Positions 6,017 to 7,046 of a stretch of 7,046 bases of DNA are shown in pieces (positions within the stretch are counted from its first letter, which is position 1; each line of letters begins with the position of its first letter). The notes under the pieces were generated by a model that made no database searches, was not told the origin of the DNA, and was given only the letters and a program-made list of their open reading frames with translations. Made by a program: the position numbers and the translations under genes. This DNA comes from an uncultured Bacillota bacterium (GTDB taxonomy: Bacteria > Bacillota > Clostridia > Peptostreptococcales > Anaerovoracaceae): contig CAMNJK010000079.1 of NCBI GenBank assembly GCA_946541435.1, positions 1 through 7,046 on the forward strand. The letters run 5' to 3'.

Positions 6017-7046
6017 TCAGGATCCCGCGGCGGCCCTCCACTGGTTCAGGATCACCTCTCCTTCCCCGGTCATCCCCAGCAGTCCGTATACGTTCGAGAA
6101 CATCACCGCCCCGATCCGGCAGCTTCCTGCGGTCCGGTGCTCCAGCTTCTGCTGGATGGATGCCATGATGCTCCCCAGAACCTGATCCCGCAGATCTGCC
6201 CCTTCCAGCAGCTCGATGCAGGCATCCGTGGTGGCGGCCTCCATGAGTTCTCTGCAAAGGCTGGTGCTCCCTCCTGCTATGGCAGCATGGGCGCAGAAGA
6301 TCTCGTTTCTCCCGTCGGCGTATTTCGAATGGGTATTCATGATCCCTGCAGCCACTTTGGACAGCTTGCCCGCATGGGCCACCAGGAGCACCGTGTCCAC
6401 CGAATTTCCCGCGATCATGTCCAGGGTCTCTCCCAGAAAATTGGAGAATTTCAGCACCGGCACCCCCAGCTGATCCAGTCCCTGTTCCCGGATGAAATCT
6501 GATCCGTAGTTGCCCGGCGTCAGGATCAGGTCCGTGGATGACGCTGCGATCTGACGCATCTGGACTTCAATGGTATCCACCAGGGCCTGCTCGCTCATGG
6601 GTTCCACGATCCCCGTGGTGCCCAGGATGGAGATCCCGCCCACAATGCCCAGATTGGGATTGAAGGTCTTCCGCGCAGCTGCTTCACCCGCGGGCACGGA
6701 GATGATCACTTCCAGACCGCCTTTAAAATCCAGTTCCTCACAGACCCTGTCCACAGCCTCCCGGATCATTCTGCGGGGGCCCGAGTTGATGGCCGCGTTC
6801 CCCACCGGCTGGTCCAGTCCGGGCCTGGTGACCCGGCCCACGCCTTTGCCGCCGTCGATACGGATCTCCCGGGGGCTGATCCTGCTGACGTCCGCCCGGA
6901 TCAGCAGGCCGTCGGTCACATCCGCGTCATCCCCCGCATCCTTGGGGACCGCCGCCCAGGCGCTCTCATGCAGAGGGGCCCTGCCGTATTCTGTGACAGC
7001 CACTTCCACCGGGATCCCCTTGCCGGACATCAGAGAGCCCGTCCCC
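6017..7046 (-). CDS. cbiD: Cobalt-precorrin-5B C1-methyltransferase CbiD (5'-truncated by window edge)
   Basis: CbiD transfers the C1 methyl group from SAM to cobalt-precorrin-5B; it has no counterpart in the aerobic pathway. The frame is open to the right edge. The ATG at 7028-7030 is not the true start, because five further in-frame codons precede it and the family's N-terminal RxGYTTGxCA-type motif is absent from the visible part. About 342 of the usual 360-380 residues are present. Counting from that internal Met, visible motifs are GDDADVTDG at about 33-41, GGKGVGRVTRPGLDQP at about 59-74, AINSGPRRMI at about 79-88, and then ISVPAGE, KTFNPNLGIVGGISILGTTG, TPGNYG, SNFLGE and AHAGKLSKVAAGIMNTHSK. 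The TGA stop at 6017-6019 is 75 nt before cbiF. The protein looks intact apart from the cut; the promoter and any cobalamin riboswitch would lie beyond the edge. Confidence 0.96.
   Translation of the reverse strand, partial: GTGSLMSGKGIPVEVAVTEYGRAPLHESAWAAVPKDAGDDADVTDGLLIRADVSRISPREIRIDGGKGVGRVTRPGLDQPVGNAAINSGPRRMIREAVDRVCEELDFKGGLEVIISVPAGEAAARKTFNPNLGIVGGISILGTTGIVEPMSEQALVDTIEVQMRQIAASSTDLILTPGNYGSDFIREQGLDQLGVPVLKFSNFLGETLDMIAGNSVDTVLLVAHAGKLSKVAAGIMNTHSKYADGRNEIFCAHAAIAGGSTSLCRELMEAATTDACIELLEGADLRDQVLGSIMASIQQKLEHRTAGSCRIGAVMFSNVYGLLGMTGEGEVILNQWRAAAGS

Noticed and set aside
5787..6257. 156-codon minus-strand frame overlapping the end of cbiD and start of cbiF
   Set aside because: It is out of frame with both genes, whose conserved motifs continue through the region; the product is Gly/Arg-rich and without homology I recognise.

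Overview
The window holds part of one operon for the anaerobic (early-cobalt) branch of cobalamin (vitamin B12) corrin-ring synthesis. All seven genes lie on the minus strand. In transcription order, from high to low coordinates, they are cbiD (5' end outside the window), cbiF/cobM, cbiG, cbiH/cobJ, cbiJ/cobK, a fused cbiET (cobL-type) and cbiA (3' end outside the window). Coding sequence fills nearly everything. The only gaps are 75 nt (cbiD-cbiF), 63 nt (cbiF-cbiG) and 9 nt (cbiET-cbiA).

The GC-rich codon use, purine-rich Shine-Dalgarno sites, the CbiD/CbiG pair (hallmark of the oxygen-independent route) and the single-chain CbiE-CbiT fusion suggest a GC-rich anaerobic Firmicute, perhaps of the Lachnospiraceae/Clostridia type. 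That taxonomic guess is inference from general resemblance; there is no rRNA or other marker here.

The genes cover a continuous run of steps. CbiH methylates C17 and contracts the ring, CbiF methylates C11, CbiG opens the lactone and releases acetaldehyde, CbiD methylates C1, CbiJ reduces the ring, CbiT methylates C15 and decarboxylates, and CbiE methylates C5. The methylmutase CbiC is not in the window. CbiA then amidates the a and c side chains of cobyrinate. The early steps (uroporphyrinogen methylation, cobalt insertion, C20 methylation by CbiL) and late steps (CbiP, CobD/CbiB, adenosylation, loop assembly) are also absent and are presumably encoded outside it.

The layout falls into two translational zones. 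cbiD, cbiF and cbiG are separated by 63-75 nt spacers that each touch a GC-rich inverted repeat and end in a clear ribosome-binding site. From cbiG to cbiA the genes overlap by 8, 4 and 4 nt or sit 9 nt apart, as expected of translational coupling. No cobalamin riboswitch, promoter or terminator is convincing inside the window. I see no new biological system; this is a recognisable pathway operon with a few sequence oddities, listed as findings.
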